Positions 27,271-40,902 of a stretch of 64,000 nucleotides of DNA are shown piece by piece. The notes beneath the pieces are model-generated. The model was given only the letters and a program-made list of their open reading frames with translations. It searched no databases and had not been told where the DNA came from. Location: NCBI RefSeq assembly GCF_030699305.1, contig NZ_JAUYNB010000027.1:114554-178553 (forward strand). Reading direction: 5' to 3'. Position numbers and translations under genes: made by a program. Numbering within the stretch: position 1 is the first letter of the stretch; every line of letters begins with the position of its first letter. This DNA is from Novosphingobium sp. GTDB lineage: Bacteria; Pseudomonadota; Alphaproteobacteria; Sphingomonadales; Sphingomonadaceae.

Positions 27271-28658
27271 GCCCCGACCGCTCCAACCGACGCCGCCGTG
27301 TGGGTGCGCAGCACCGGCGGGCCCTCGGCGCTGGCAAAGCGCGGGGGCGCCGGGTTGTCAGTCCGGCGCAGATAGCTCCACAGCCCGCATTGCAGCCCGA
27401 TCAGCATGAACATCACCGGCTGGAACGCGATCCCGATGAACAGCGCGCCCAGGAAATAGACCAGCTGCGCCAGTTGCAGGGCGTTGGCCAGCGGGGCCTG
27501 CCAGTTCTCGTCCGGGCCGGTGCGGTCCTTCCAGCGGGCGCGGATGCGCTCCATCTGCCAGATTCCCAGCAACTGGATCCAGGCCCACAGCAGGAAGCCG
27601 GGATAGCCCTGTTCGCCCAGCATCTCGAAATAGGCCGAATGATAGGCGCGTGATTTTTCAATGTGGAATTCGGAATGATAGGTCACGTTGTTGCCGCTGC
27701 CCACGGCCTTGACCGTTTCGACCCGCAGGTTGTTGCCGCGATAGGCATCGAACCCCCCGCCGAACGGGTTGTGTTTGGCATACTCCCAGGTCCATTCCCA
27801 CACGGCCACGCGGGTGGCGGCAGACTGATCGGACTGGTGGTTCTCGATCGTGCTCATCCGTTTGGTATAGCTGTCGGGCAGGAACGGGATGGAGGCCAGC
27901 GCCACCACCCCGGCCAGCCCCAGATACAGGAACCGCCGCTTTACCGCGCGCAGCGACAGCACGCCCAGCAGCGCGATGCACAGCAGGCCGGTGCGGGTCT
28001 GCGTGCCAATCGGGATCAGCAGCGCGGCGAAGGTCAGCGCCAGAGCAAAGCCGGTTACCAGCTTGCCCGGCCTGAACAGCGTTCCGAACCGCGCCAGCCA
28101 CCAGATCAGCGGGACCGTCGCAATGGCGATGGTTGACAGCGTGGACCCTTCGTAAATCCCGGCGTTGTCCGACACGAACAGCCGCAACGTGCCGTATCCG
28201 CCGCCGCCGCCGACGGTCTTGATCCCGCCGGAAATCACGATTGCGGCCACGGTCAGCACGATGGTCAGCGCCGCCGCCTCGATCCGCAGGCGGGTGCGCA
28301 AAGTCAGCGGCAGGAAGATCGCAAAGACCAGCGCCTTCCACACCCAGGCCCATTTTTCGACCGCCGAATCCGGATAGTCCGCCGTCAGCGTCGTCAGTCC
28401 GCAATAGATCAGCAGCAGCGTGATCAGCCCCTGACGCATGGTAAAGCGGCTGTCGCGCTTGTCATCCAGCATGGCCCAGCCCAGGAACGCCAGCACAAAC
28501 GCGATCAGCGAGATCGGCAGCGAAGCTAGCAGCCCCCATGAAATCCGCTGCGGGGTCAGGATGTCGATATAAAGGTAGGCCAGCACCCACAGGAACGGCT
28601 TGCGCAGGCCAAGGCCCAGCAGCGCGAACACAAAACCGGTGAGCGCCAGATCAAGCAC
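27267..28658 (-). CDS. Putative O-glycosylation ligase, exosortase A-associated type (Wzy/O-antigen-ligase-like)
   Basis: A polytopic membrane protein of 463 residues with about ten hydrophobic helices. The beginning (LALTGFVFALLGLGLRKPFLWVLAYLYIDILTP) and later SDNAGIYEGSTL, PFLPDSYTKRMSTIE and HNPFGGGFDAYRGN blocks match my recollection of the exosortase-A-linked ligase family (TIGR03097-like). Such proteins polymerise or ligate sugars in the periplasm. The start is GTG, overlapping the stop of the small upstream protein. No exosortase or PEP-CTERM protein is seen in the window. The family name is from memory and should be tested. Confidence 0.78.
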   Translation of the reverse strand: MLDLALTGFVFALLGLGLRKPFLWVLAYLYIDILTPQRISWGLLASLPISLIAFVLAFLGWAMLDDKRDSRFTMRQGLITLLLIYCGLTTLTADYPDSAVEKWAWVWKALVFAIFLPLTLRTRLRIEAAALTIVLTVAAIVISGGIKTVGGGGGYGTLRLFVSDNAGIYEGSTLSTIAIATVPLIWWLARFGTLFRPGKLVTGFALALTFAALLIPIGTQTRTGLLCIALLGVLSLRAVKRRFLYLGLAGVVALASIPFLPDSYTKRMSTIENHQSDQSAATRVAVWEWTWEYAKHNPFGGGFDAYRGNNLRVETVKAVGSGNNVTYHSEFHIEKSRAYHSAYFEMLGEQGYPGFLLWAWIQLLGIWQMERIRARWKDRTGPDENWQAPLANALQLAQLVYFLGALFIGIAFQPVMFMLIGLQCGLWSYLRRTDNPAPPRFASAEGPPVLRTHTAASVGAVGA

Positions 28659-28854
28659 GGGTGCGCAGCCCCGGTTGGGTGGCGGCCGGGCGGGTGGCGG
28701 TCGGGCCGGTGGCGGGGGGCTGCGCGGGTTCGGCGGGCGGCGCTCCGACCGGATCGACCGGCTCTTCGCGGTCCAGATCCGCGCGCTGAAGCATCCGCCA
28801 CGCTCCCAGGAGCAGCAGGCCGTGGGTCAGCGCCAGGGCGAAGTAATCGATCAT
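28651..28854 (-). CDS. Small membrane protein with Pro/Ala-rich tail
   Basis: A 67-residue product: one hydrophobic segment (about residues 3-20, starting MIDYFALALTHGLLLL), then a charged patch (DLDREEPVDPVG) and a Pro/Ala/Thr-rich tail. It reads into the start of the O-ligase gene with an 8-base overlap, which supports it being a real leading gene of the operon. I do not recognise a family. The ribosome binding site is weak. Confidence 0.55.
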   Translation of the reverse strand: MIDYFALALTHGLLLLGAWRMLQRADLDREEPVDPVGAPPAEPAQPPATGPTATRPAATQPGLRTRA

Positions 28855-28920
28855 TGCGAAAACGCCCTAACACCAGCGAGTTGACGCCGCGTTAAGCGTT
28901 AACGGCTTAAAGGCGTGGGC

Positions 28921-30150
28921 ATGACCCGCATTCTCCATGTCCTCGATCATTCGCTGCCGATGCACAGCGGCTATACCTTTCGCACCCGCGCGATCCTGAA
29001 AGCGCAGGCTGCGATGGGGCTGGAAGTGCGCGGGATCACCGGCCTGCGCCACGTTGCGGCAGGACCGGATACCGAACAGGCCGAAGGGCTGACCTTTCAC
29101 CGCACGCGCGGGACCGCAGGCGGACCGCCGGGTTTGCGCGAATGGCGCGAGGTCAATCTGCTGGCCGATGCGATCGTGGCGTTGGCGGCGCAGTGGCGGC
29201 CCGATCTGCTCCACGCCCATTCGCCCGCGCTGAACGGCAAGGCCGCGCTGATCGCGGGGCGGCGGCTGGGCATCCCGGTGGTCTATGAAATCCGCGCCTT
29301 CTGGGAAGACGCCGCCGTCAGCAACGGGACGGGCAGCGAAGGCAACCTGAAATACCGCCTGACCCGCGCGCTGGAAAACCATGTCGTCGCCGGGGCCGAT
29401 GCGGTCGTCACGATCTGTCAGGGCTTGAAGGACGATCTGGTGCTGCGCGGCACGCCCGCCGACAAGATCATGCTCAGCTCGAACGGGGTCGATCTGGACC
29501 TGTTCGGGCAGGCCGCCCCGCGCGAAGCGGCGCTGGCGCGTGATCTGGAACTGGGCGAGGGGCCGGTGATCGGCTTCATCGGCAGTTTTTATGATTATGA
29601 AGGGCTGGATGACCTGATCGCGGCGATGCCTGCACTGATTGCGCGTGAACCGGATGCAAAGCTGCTGCTGGTTGGCGGCGGCCCGTGCGAGGCGCAGCTG
29701 CGTGTCCAGGCTGAACGCAGCCCGGCGGCAGACGCCATCCGGTTTGTCGGGCGGGTTCCCCACAGCGAGGTGGAGCGCTATTACGCGCTGGTCGATGTCA
29801 TGGCTTATCCACGCAAGCGCAGCCGCCTGACCGATCTTGTCACTCCGCTGAAGCCGCTCGAAGCGATGGCGCAGGGCAAGCTGGTGGCCGCATCGGACGT
29901 TGGCGGGCACCGCGAACTGATGACCGACGGTATCACCGCCACGCTGTTCCCGCCGGACGATCCGGCCGCCTGCGCCGAATCACTGGCGGCACTGCTGGCG
30001 GACCGGGCCGGGTGGGATTCGCGCCGCGCGGCGGGCCGCGAACACGTCGCGCGCAGCCATGACTGGGCGCACAATGTGTATCGTTATCAGGATGTTTACC
30101 ATCGCCTGATAGCCAAATCAGCCAATGACCGGATTTCCGCTGCGGCCTGA
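28921..30150 (+). CDS. Family 4 glycosyltransferase, exosortase A-associated type
   Basis: A GT-B-fold glycosyltransferase of 409 residues. It starts MTRILHVLDHSLPMHSGYTF, which resembles the exosortase-A-associated GT family (TIGR04063-like). The C-terminal half carries the GT4 donor-site features GFIGSFYDYEG, VGGGPCEA and PLKPLEAMAQGKLV with the EX7E-type Glu. Cytoplasmic, probably acting on a nucleotide-sugar to build an exported polysaccharide. AAAGG lies at a good distance from the ATG. Divergent from the small-protein/ligase/acyltransferase operon across 66 bases, so a shared promoter region is likely. Confidence 0.85.
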   Translation: MTRILHVLDHSLPMHSGYTFRTRAILKAQAAMGLEVRGITGLRHVAAGPDTEQAEGLTFHRTRGTAGGPPGLREWREVNLLADAIVALAAQWRPDLLHAHSPALNGKAALIAGRRLGIPVVYEIRAFWEDAAVSNGTGSEGNLKYRLTRALENHVVAGADAVVTICQGLKDDLVLRGTPADKIMLSSNGVDLDLFGQAAPREAALARDLELGEGPVIGFIGSFYDYEGLDDLIAAMPALIAREPDAKLLLVGGGPCEAQLRVQAERSPAADAIRFVGRVPHSEVERYYALVDVMAYPRKRSRLTDLVTPLKPLEAMAQGKLVAASDVGGHRELMTDGITATLFPPDDPAACAESLAALLADRAGWDSRRAAGREHVARSHDWAHNVYRYQDVYHRLIAKSANDRISAAA

Positions 30151-30197
30151 CGTGGTGGTTCGGTTGGATTGAGACTGAACCAGACGGGGTATCGATA

Positions 30198-32186
30198 GTG
30201 GCGAAATCAAAGCGCAAGGCGACCAACGCCAAGCCGATCACAGCGCATCCGCTGTTTCCGGCGGTCGTGGCCCTGTGGTTCGGTGCCTTGTTTGGCCTCG
30301 GCAGTCTGGCGGTTCGGCCATCGCTGCTCGAGGCCGTGGTGATCGCCAGCCGGATCGACTTGCTGATCCCCGCCGCTGCACCCCCGCTGGGCGTGACGGC
30401 GCGGATCCTGCTCGCCTTGGGCCTGTCGACGGTCGGCAGTGCGATCGGTCTGGGGATTGCCCGGCGAATCACGCGCGCTCCGGTGCAAGTGCCCCAGCGC
30501 AAGCGCACCGGCGTGGCGCGTGACGATGTTGCGCTGAAATATCGGGCGCGCGATGCGCATCCCGATGCCCCCGCGCGCCGTCCGATTTCCGCGACCGACG
30601 AACTGGACAACGGCGCACTGGACAGCGGCGCACCGGTTGGCGCGCTGGCTGGCCGCCGCCGCGCGCTCGCGGTCGAACTGCCGGTTGAAGTGTTCATTCC
30701 CCACGAATTGGCCCCTCTGCCGGGCGCCGTGCCGCACATTTTCGACATTGCCGACATGGAACTGGGGACCGGCGTGGCCGCATCCGCGACCGGTTCGGTG
30801 CGGGAAGACGTCGCGCCGCTTGATCTGGGCAGTTTTGCCCAGCCGGTTGAACCGGCTCCTGCGTTTGCCCGGCCTGCTGCCAGTGCCGCGCTGGACTGGA
30901 CGGCTGCCGCACCGGCTGCTGCCCCGGCTGACGGCCCGATGGAATTGCCCGCCGCGATGCGCGCGCCCGGATCAAACCCGCCAGTACCGCAGGCATTCCA
31001 GCCGATCGCGCCGACCCCGAGCAATGCCGGGACCGATGTCCAGCCGCGCCAGATCTTCGGCGTCACTGCCATCGACGATCACGTCCCGCAGGATTTCGTC
31101 AAAGCGGCCGGTTTCAAGACTTCGGTGTTCGAAGTTGAGGCCTCCCAGCCGTTGTTCCCGGACCGCGTGGCTGCCGCTCCGGCTGCCCAGACCGCACCGG
31201 AAGAGCTGACAGCACCCGCTCCGCTCGATTTCAGCCCGCCCGCCAGCGCTGCGCCGGTAACGCCCGCTGCCCCGGCAGCGCCGCTGCCCGCGCTGAATAC
31301 GTTGGGTATGGTCGATCTTGCCGCACGCCTCGCCGAATCGATGCACCGGCGCCGCGCCGCCCGCACTGCTGCCGCAGCCCAGGCCGTGAGCCTGGCCGAA
31401 CCGGTTGCAGAGCCTGCCGCCGAACCGGCGCCCTATACGCCGTTCGCCCAATACGCGCCGAGCGAGCCGATTCCCGCGCCGTTCGCCCAGCCCGCCAGTG
31501 CCGAACCGGCCGCGAGCGCGATCATCGCTGCCGCGCCGGAACCGGTTGAACTGGCCCGGTTGCCTGCGCGCGAACCGCTTGCGGTCCCGGCGCCGCTGTC
31601 GGCGATGCCTGCTGCGCTGCGACCGATGACTTTTGATAAGCCGCTGCCGGAAGACGATGACGATGTGCTGGCCAGCCTGCTGCCGCCGCGCCATCTGTCG
31701 ATGCCCGCGCTGGTCCCGGAACCCGCACCGGAAGCAGCGGCGATCGCGGCTTCGAGCTTCGCGCCCGGTTCAGACCCGGTTGATGCCGACGCTGGTGAGG
31801 ATGAGGCGCTTGGTGCCGAGGATATGTGCGGTTCGCTGCTCGATCTTGGACTACCTTCGCTTGCTCGCCCGCAGTTCGTGCGGATTGAGGAGCCTGACGC
31901 CGAAGTCGCCGCGTTCGAACCGGTGGTGATCTTCCCCGGTCAGGCCCCACGGGCGGGCTATGGCGCACCGTCGCATACCCCGCATCCGGCGTTCTCGCCG
32001 TCGCCAGCGCCGCTTGCGGCTCCGGCCGATTCCGCTCCGTTCCGTCAGTTCGACGCCCCCGTCGGGGTTGGAGCGGGCCAGCCCGTTGCCAATCCGGCGG
32101 CGGTAACCGCGCTCGATCCGGCGGAAACGGAACGGGCCTTGCGCGCGGCGCTGACCAATCTGCAACGGATGAGCGGCGTGGCCTGA
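30198..32186 (+). CDS. Large Ala/Pro-rich protein with two N-terminal membrane segments, function unknown
   Basis: A 662-residue protein from a GTG start. It has two membrane segments near residues 19-40 (FPAVVALWFGALFGLGSLAV) and 64-86 (ARILLALGLSTVGSAIGLGI), then about 550 residues rich in Ala, Pro and Glu with low-complexity stretches. Scattered short blocks look conserved: LGMVDLAARLAESMHRRR in the middle, PEDDDDVLASLLPP and EDMCGSLLDLGLP, and a C-terminal helix ETERALRAALTNLQRMSG. I do not recognise a family. It follows the glycosyltransferase by 47 bases and precedes gltB, so it may belong to the glycan genes. The composition suggests a membrane-anchored extended linker or scaffold. Confidence 0.7.
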   Translation: MAKSKRKATNAKPITAHPLFPAVVALWFGALFGLGSLAVRPSLLEAVVIASRIDLLIPAAAPPLGVTARILLALGLSTVGSAIGLGIARRITRAPVQVPQRKRTGVARDDVALKYRARDAHPDAPARRPISATDELDNGALDSGAPVGALAGRRRALAVELPVEVFIPHELAPLPGAVPHIFDIADMELGTGVAASATGSVREDVAPLDLGSFAQPVEPAPAFARPAASAALDWTAAAPAAAPADGPMELPAAMRAPGSNPPVPQAFQPIAPTPSNAGTDVQPRQIFGVTAIDDHVPQDFVKAAGFKTSVFEVEASQPLFPDRVAAAPAAQTAPEELTAPAPLDFSPPASAAPVTPAAPAAPLPALNTLGMVDLAARLAESMHRRRAARTAAAAQAVSLAEPVAEPAAEPAPYTPFAQYAPSEPIPAPFAQPASAEPAASAIIAAAPEPVELARLPAREPLAVPAPLSAMPAALRPMTFDKPLPEDDDDVLASLLPPRHLSMPALVPEPAPEAAAIAASSFAPGSDPVDADAGEDEALGAEDMCGSLLDLGLPSLARPQFVRIEEPDAEVAAFEPVVIFPGQAPRAGYGAPSHTPHPAFSPSPAPLAAPADSAPFRQFDAPVGVGAGQPVANPAAVTALDPAETERALRAALTNLQRMSGVA

Positions 32187-32429
32187 ACGGGCTGCGCGGG
32201 ACCCGCGCCGCGATCGAAATCCTGTTCATGGCGGCGCTGGGGTTTGCCCCGGCACCGCTGTCTTTTTTCGCAGTTGCAAAAACAGCTTCCTGTCGTCATT
32301 GGGGACGCTAGCGCAACTTTCGCTGCTTTTGGCGGCGTGGCGGTTTGCGCTTAATTGCCGGAAATCCGCCATTTGGGCGCCAATGCGCACGAATCAGGAA
32401 ATCCGGCCCTAGACAGGATGGATTTATCG

Positions 32430-37070
<4,641 letters not shown>

Positions 37071-37081
37071 GGAACCGAACC

Positions 37082-38518
37082 ATGGGCAAGGAAACCGGCT
37101 TTCTCGAACTCGACCGCCAGGACCGCACTTATGCGGACCCCAAGGAACGGCTGCACCACTACAAGGAATTCGTGATTCCGCATGCGGAACCGGCGCTGAA
37201 GGCGCAGGCCAGCCGCTGCATGAACTGCGGAATTCCCTATTGTCACAACGGCTGTCCGGTGAACAACATCATCCCGGACTGGAACCACCTGGTCTATGAA
37301 GGGGACTGGCAGAATGCGCTCGAAGTGCTGCATTCGACCAACAACTTCCCCGAATTCACCGGCCGCATCTGCCCCGCCCCGTGCGAGGCAAGCTGCACGC
37401 TGAACATTGTCGACCAGCCGGTAACGATCAAATCGATCGAATGCGCGATTGTCGACAAGGGCTGGGAAAACGGCTGGATCACGCCGCAGGTTCCCGCCAG
37501 GCGCACCGGCAAGTCGGTCGCCGTGGTCGGTTCCGGCCCGGCCGGCATGGCCTGTGCCCAGCAACTGGCGCGCGCCGGGCATTCGGTGACGCTGTTCGAA
37601 AAGAACGACCGGATCGGCGGGCTGCTGCGCTACGGCATTCCCGACTTCAAGCTGGAAAAGCACCTGATCAACCGCCGCGCGGTGCAGATGGAAGCCGAAG
37701 GTGTCGAATTTCGCACTTCGACCGAAGTTGGCGTAACCATTTCGGTTAACTCGCTGCGCGAAAACTTCGACGCCATTGTTCTGTCGGGCGGGGCGGAAGA
37801 GCCGCGCCGGCTGGAAATCCCCGGCGCGGAACTGCCCGGCGTGCGGCTGGCGATGGAATTCCTGACCCAGCAGAACAAGCGCAACGCGGGCGACGACGAA
37901 CTGCGTGCTGCACCGCGCGGCTCGCTGCTCGCCACGGGCAAGCACGTGGTCGTGATCGGCGGCGGCGATACCGGCAGCGACTGCGTAGGCACCTCCAACC
38001 GCCAGGGTGCGGCATCGGTCACCCAGATCGAAATCATGCCGCAGCCGCCGGAACACGAAGACAAGCTGCTGACCTGGCCGGACTGGCCGCTCAAGCTGCG
38101 CACCTCGACCAGCCATGAAGAAGGCGTGGCACGCGACTGGGCGATCCTGACCAAGCGCGTGCAGGGCAAGGACGGGCAGGTGACCGGCCTCGATTGCGTC
38201 CGGGTCGAATGGGTCGATGGCAAGATGCAGGAAATCGCGGGCAGCGAATTCACGCTGAAGGCCGACCTGATCCTGCTGGCGATGGGCTTCGTCGGCCCGC
38301 GCAAGCCCGGCCTGCTCGATCAGGCTGGCGTTGAGCTGGACGCGCGCGGCAACGTCTTTGCCGACACGTTCAGCTATCGCACCAGCGATCCCAAGATCTT
38401 AGCGTGCGGCGATATGCGGCGCGGGCAGAGCCTGGTCGTCTGGGCGATCCGCGAAGGCCGTCAGGCCGCGCGCGCGGTCGATCAGGCACTGATGGGGGCC
38501 AGCGAACTGCCGCGCTGA
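37082..38518 (+). CDS. gltD: Glutamate synthase (NADPH) small subunit
   Basis: Electron-input subunit (478 residues). The N-terminal part has the [4Fe-4S] cysteines in [17 protein letters not shown] and CPAPCEASC, then the FAD site [14 protein letters not shown] and the NADPH site [13 protein letters not shown], ending with [14 protein letters not shown]. All expected motifs are intact. AAGGAA before the ATG. It pairs with gltB to form the alpha-beta enzyme; a hairpin at 38540 probably ends the operon. Confidence 0.96.
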   Translation: MGKETGFLELDRQDRTYADPKERLHHYKEFVIPHAEPALKAQASRCMNCGIPYCHNGCPVNNIIPDWNHLVYEGDWQNALEVLHSTNNFPEFTGRICPAPCEASCTLNIVDQPVTIKSIECAIVDKGWENGWITPQVPARRTGKSVAVVGSGPAGMACAQQLARAGHSVTLFEKNDRIGGLLRYGIPDFKLEKHLINRRAVQMEAEGVEFRTSTEVGVTISVNSLRENFDAIVLSGGAEEPRRLEIPGAELPGVRLAMEFLTQQNKRNAGDDELRAAPRGSLLATGKHVVVIGGGDTGSDCVGTSNRQGAASVTQIEIMPQPPEHEDKLLTWPDWPLKLRTSTSHEEGVARDWAILTKRVQGKDGQVTGLDCVRVEWVDGKMQEIAGSEFTLKADLILLAMGFVGPRKPGLLDQAGVELDARGNVFADTFSYRTSDPKILACGDMRRGQSLVVWAIREGRQAARAVDQALMGASELPR

Positions 38519-38539
38519 TCCGTTTCGCTGTTGAACACC

Positions 38540-38567
38540 ACAGGGCGTGCCGCACGGTGCGCCCTGT
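38540..38567 (+). terminator. Hairpin after gltD
   Basis: ACAGGGCG (38540-38547) pairs with CGCCCTGT (38560-38567), with extra inner pairing (CCG/CGG) in the 12-base loop, followed by TCTGGTTTGGGG. It sits 21 bases after the gltD stop. The tail is only weakly T-rich, so termination efficiency is uncertain. Confidence 0.55.
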
Positions 38568-38614
38568 CTGGTTTGGGGTTCACCCTAAAGCGGCCCGACG
38601 CTACGAGCCTGAGC

Positions 38615-39577
38615 ATGACACTGAAAATCGCCTTCCTCGCCTGCGCCGAGACCATGCCCGGCTCCCCCACCCGCCGCGCCGATGCGTTTGAGCACGACGT
38701 GCAGGTTGCCGCGCTGCGCGCCGGGCTGACTGGCATGGATGCCACGCTGATCGAAATCGACTGGCGCGCGCCGCTGGAGGCCTTGAGCGGGTTCGATCTG
38801 GCGGTACTGGGCACGGTCTGGGACTATACCGATCATCCGGCGGAGTTTCTGGCGCGGCTGGAAGCGCTGGAAGCGGCGGGGGTGCAAGTCTGCAACCCGG
38901 CGGAAGTCGTGCGCTGGAACGCGGACAAGGGCTATCTGCGGGAGCTCGCCGAGGCCGGCGCGCCATCAATCCCGACGTTGTGGCCAGACGATCCCGAGGC
39001 GGAGGACGTGGCCCGCGCGTTCGATCATTTCGGCACTGACCGGGTGGTGGTGAAGCGCCGGGTGGGCGCGGGCGCGGTCGGCCAGTTCAGCTTTACCCGC
39101 GCCGATCCGCCCGCGCCAGACTGGCGGCTGGGGCAGGTGGGGATGATCCAGCCGTTCCTGCCCGCGATCCAGACCGAGGGCGAATACAGCCTGATCTTCA
39201 TCGACGGGCAGTTCTGTCACGCCTTGCTGAAGCAGGCGGCGGATGGGGATTATCGCATCCAGTCGCTCTATGGCGGGCGCGAAGTGGCGCTCGAGCCCGA
39301 CCCGGCGGATATCGCCCGCGCCGCGCAAGTGCTGGCGATGCTGCCGTTTACCCAGGCTCCGCTTTATGCCCGGATCGACATGGTGCGCCTGCCAGACGGG
39401 CAACTGGCGCTGATCGAGGCGGAATTGATCGAGCCATATCTCTACCCCCGCCAAGGCCCGCGCCTTGGCGAAATGCTGGCAGCGGCCATCCAGCGGCCAT
39501 CCAGCGGCGGCTCGCCTAAACCCGCCAGTCCACCGCACCGCGCCCGTGCGCTTCCAGAAAGGCGTTGGCCTGGCTGA
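38615..39577 (+). CDS. ATP-grasp domain protein
   Basis: A 320-residue cytoplasmic protein with an ATP-grasp-type ligase layout: N-terminal domain with GTVWDYTDHP, central VVVKRRVGAGAVG (ATP-binding Lys), IQPFLPAIQTEGEYSLIFIDG, and ARIDMVRLPDG with EAELIEPYLY (metal-binding Glu residues) near the C-terminus. It resembles the glutathione-synthetase/RimK-like superfamily including DcsG-type ligases; substrates are unknown. The ATG at 38615 starts conserved sequence. The last 62 bases overlap the convergent ung gene, and its C-terminal tail (Pro/Arg-rich) is likely unstructured. Confidence 0.8.
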   Translation: MTLKIAFLACAETMPGSPTRRADAFEHDVQVAALRAGLTGMDATLIEIDWRAPLEALSGFDLAVLGTVWDYTDHPAEFLARLEALEAAGVQVCNPAEVVRWNADKGYLRELAEAGAPSIPTLWPDDPEAEDVARAFDHFGTDRVVVKRRVGAGAVGQFSFTRADPPAPDWRLGQVGMIQPFLPAIQTEGEYSLIFIDGQFCHALLKQAADGDYRIQSLYGGREVALEPDPADIARAAQVLAMLPFTQAPLYARIDMVRLPDGQLALIEAELIEPYLYPRQGPRLGEMLAAAIQRPSSGGSPKPASPPHRARALPERRWPG

Positions 39578-40205
39578 AGTGGCGGCTGCCGAACCAGCCG
39601 GTGTGGGCGGACAGCGGGCTGGGGTGCGGGGCGGTGAGGATCAGGTGGGGACTGTCGGGGCCAAGCCCGGCGACACGCTCCGCCTTCTTGCGGGCGTGGC
39701 CTCCCCACAGCATGAACACACATGGTTCGGCTTTGGCCGCGACGGCGGCGACGACTGCGTCGGTGATCGCTTCCCAGCCCTTACCCTGGTGCGAGGCTGG
39801 TTTGCCGTCCTCCACCGTCAGCGCGGCGTTGAGCAGCAGCACGCCCTGCCGCGCCCAGCCGGTCAGGTTGCCGTGGTTCGGGCGGGGCAGGGCAAGGTCG
39901 GCTTCCAGTTCCTTGTAGATGTTGACCAGGCTGGGCGGCACTTTCACGCCCGGCTCAACCGAAAATGACAGGCCATGTGCCTGCCCCGCGCCGTGGTAGG
40001 GATCCTGTCCCAGAATCACGACCTTGACCCGATCCAGCGGGGTCAGGTCCAGTGCCGCCAGCCGGGAGCCGCGCGGGGGATAGATGACCTTGCCTTCGGC
40101 TTCCTGCGCGGTCAGGAAAGTGCCGAGCTGACGCGCCGGTTCACTCGCCAGCACCGGCGCCAGTGCAGCGCGCCAGCTGGGGGGGACGGCGTCATCGTTC
40201 GGCAT
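39516..40205 (-). CDS. ung: Uracil-DNA glycosylase, family 1
   Basis: Removes uracil from DNA. The 229-residue protein has the catalytic motif GQDPYHGAGQAHGLSFSV (Asp activating water), the NAALTV block after LLLNA, and HPSPLSAHTGWFG with the His of the minor-groove loop. Length is normal. The ATG at 40205 has GAGGAA upstream. The 3' end overlaps the convergent ATP-grasp gene for 62 bases. Confidence 0.96.
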   Translation of the reverse strand: MPNDDAVPPSWRAALAPVLASEPARQLGTFLTAQEAEGKVIYPPRGSRLAALDLTPLDRVKVVILGQDPYHGAGQAHGLSFSVEPGVKVPPSLVNIYKELEADLALPRPNHGNLTGWARQGVLLLNAALTVEDGKPASHQGKGWEAITDAVVAAVAAKAEPCVFMLWGGHARKKAERVAGLGPDSPHLILTAPHPSPLSAHTGWFGSRHFSQANAFLEAHGRGAVDWRV

Positions 40206-40269
40206 CTGTCACTGTTCCTCAATCCGGGACTTTCCCTTGGCGCACGATCAGCCTAAGCACTTTCTCGAT

Positions 40270-40890
40270 ATGACTGTCCATTTCCACGAAGAAGATCTTC
40301 CCGCAGACGTGCTGGCTCCCGGCCCGATTGCCATCGACACCGAAACGATGGGGCTGATCACTCCGCGTGACCGGCTGTGCGTGGTCCAGTTGTCCGATGG
40401 CAGCGGGCATGAACATCTGGTCCGGTTCGGCCCCGGCTCCGATTACGCCGCGCCCAACCTGAAGGCGGTGCTGGCCGATCCTGCGCGGCTGAAGCTGTAT
40501 CACTTCGCGCGGTTCGATCTGGCCGCGATCGAGCATTACCTGGGCGTGGTTGCCGCGCCCGTGTTCTGCACCAAGATCGCCAGCAAACTGGTGCGGACTT
40601 ATACCGACCGTCATGGGCTGAAGGATCTGGTGCGGGAATTGCTGGGCAAGGAGATTTCCAAGCAGCAGCAGTCCAGCGACTGGGGCGGGGCGGTGCTGTC
40701 CGATGCGCAGCAGGAATATGCCGCGTCCGATGTGCGCCACCTGCACGCGATGCACACGATCCTGGTAGAGCGGCTGGCGCGCGAAGGGCGAACCGAGCTG
40801 GCGCAGGCCTGCTTTGATTTCCTGCCGATGCGCGCGCGGCTCGATCTGGCGGGTTGGGCTGACAAGGACATTTTCAGCCATGAAGCGTAG
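40270..40890 (+). CDS. rnd: Short RNase D-like 3'-5' exonuclease
   Basis: A 206-residue DEDDy exonuclease: AIDTETMGL (Asp, Glu), HFARFDLAAIEHYL (Asp) and YAASDVRHL (Tyr, Asp). The HRDC domains of E. coli RNase D are missing, which is common for short alphaproteobacterial versions. RNA is the likely substrate (tRNA 3'-end or general RNA trimming). The ATG at 40270 begins the conserved region; a TTG at 40237 in frame is unlikely. It is followed by lptC after 12 bases, so it may be transcribed with the lpt genes. Confidence 0.88.
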   Translation: MTVHFHEEDLPADVLAPGPIAIDTETMGLITPRDRLCVVQLSDGSGHEHLVRFGPGSDYAAPNLKAVLADPARLKLYHFARFDLAAIEHYLGVVAAPVFCTKIASKLVRTYTDRHGLKDLVRELLGKEISKQQQSSDWGGAVLSDAQQEYAASDVRHLHAMHTILVERLAREGRTELAQACFDFLPMRARLDLAGWADKDIFSHEA

Positions 40891-40902
40891 CGTGCCCGTC
40901 CG

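Noticed and set aside
32187..32429. Riboswitch or leader in the 243-base gltB upstream region
   Set aside because: No recognisable riboswitch core, terminator hairpin or leader peptide was found; only ordinary promoter-like sequence.
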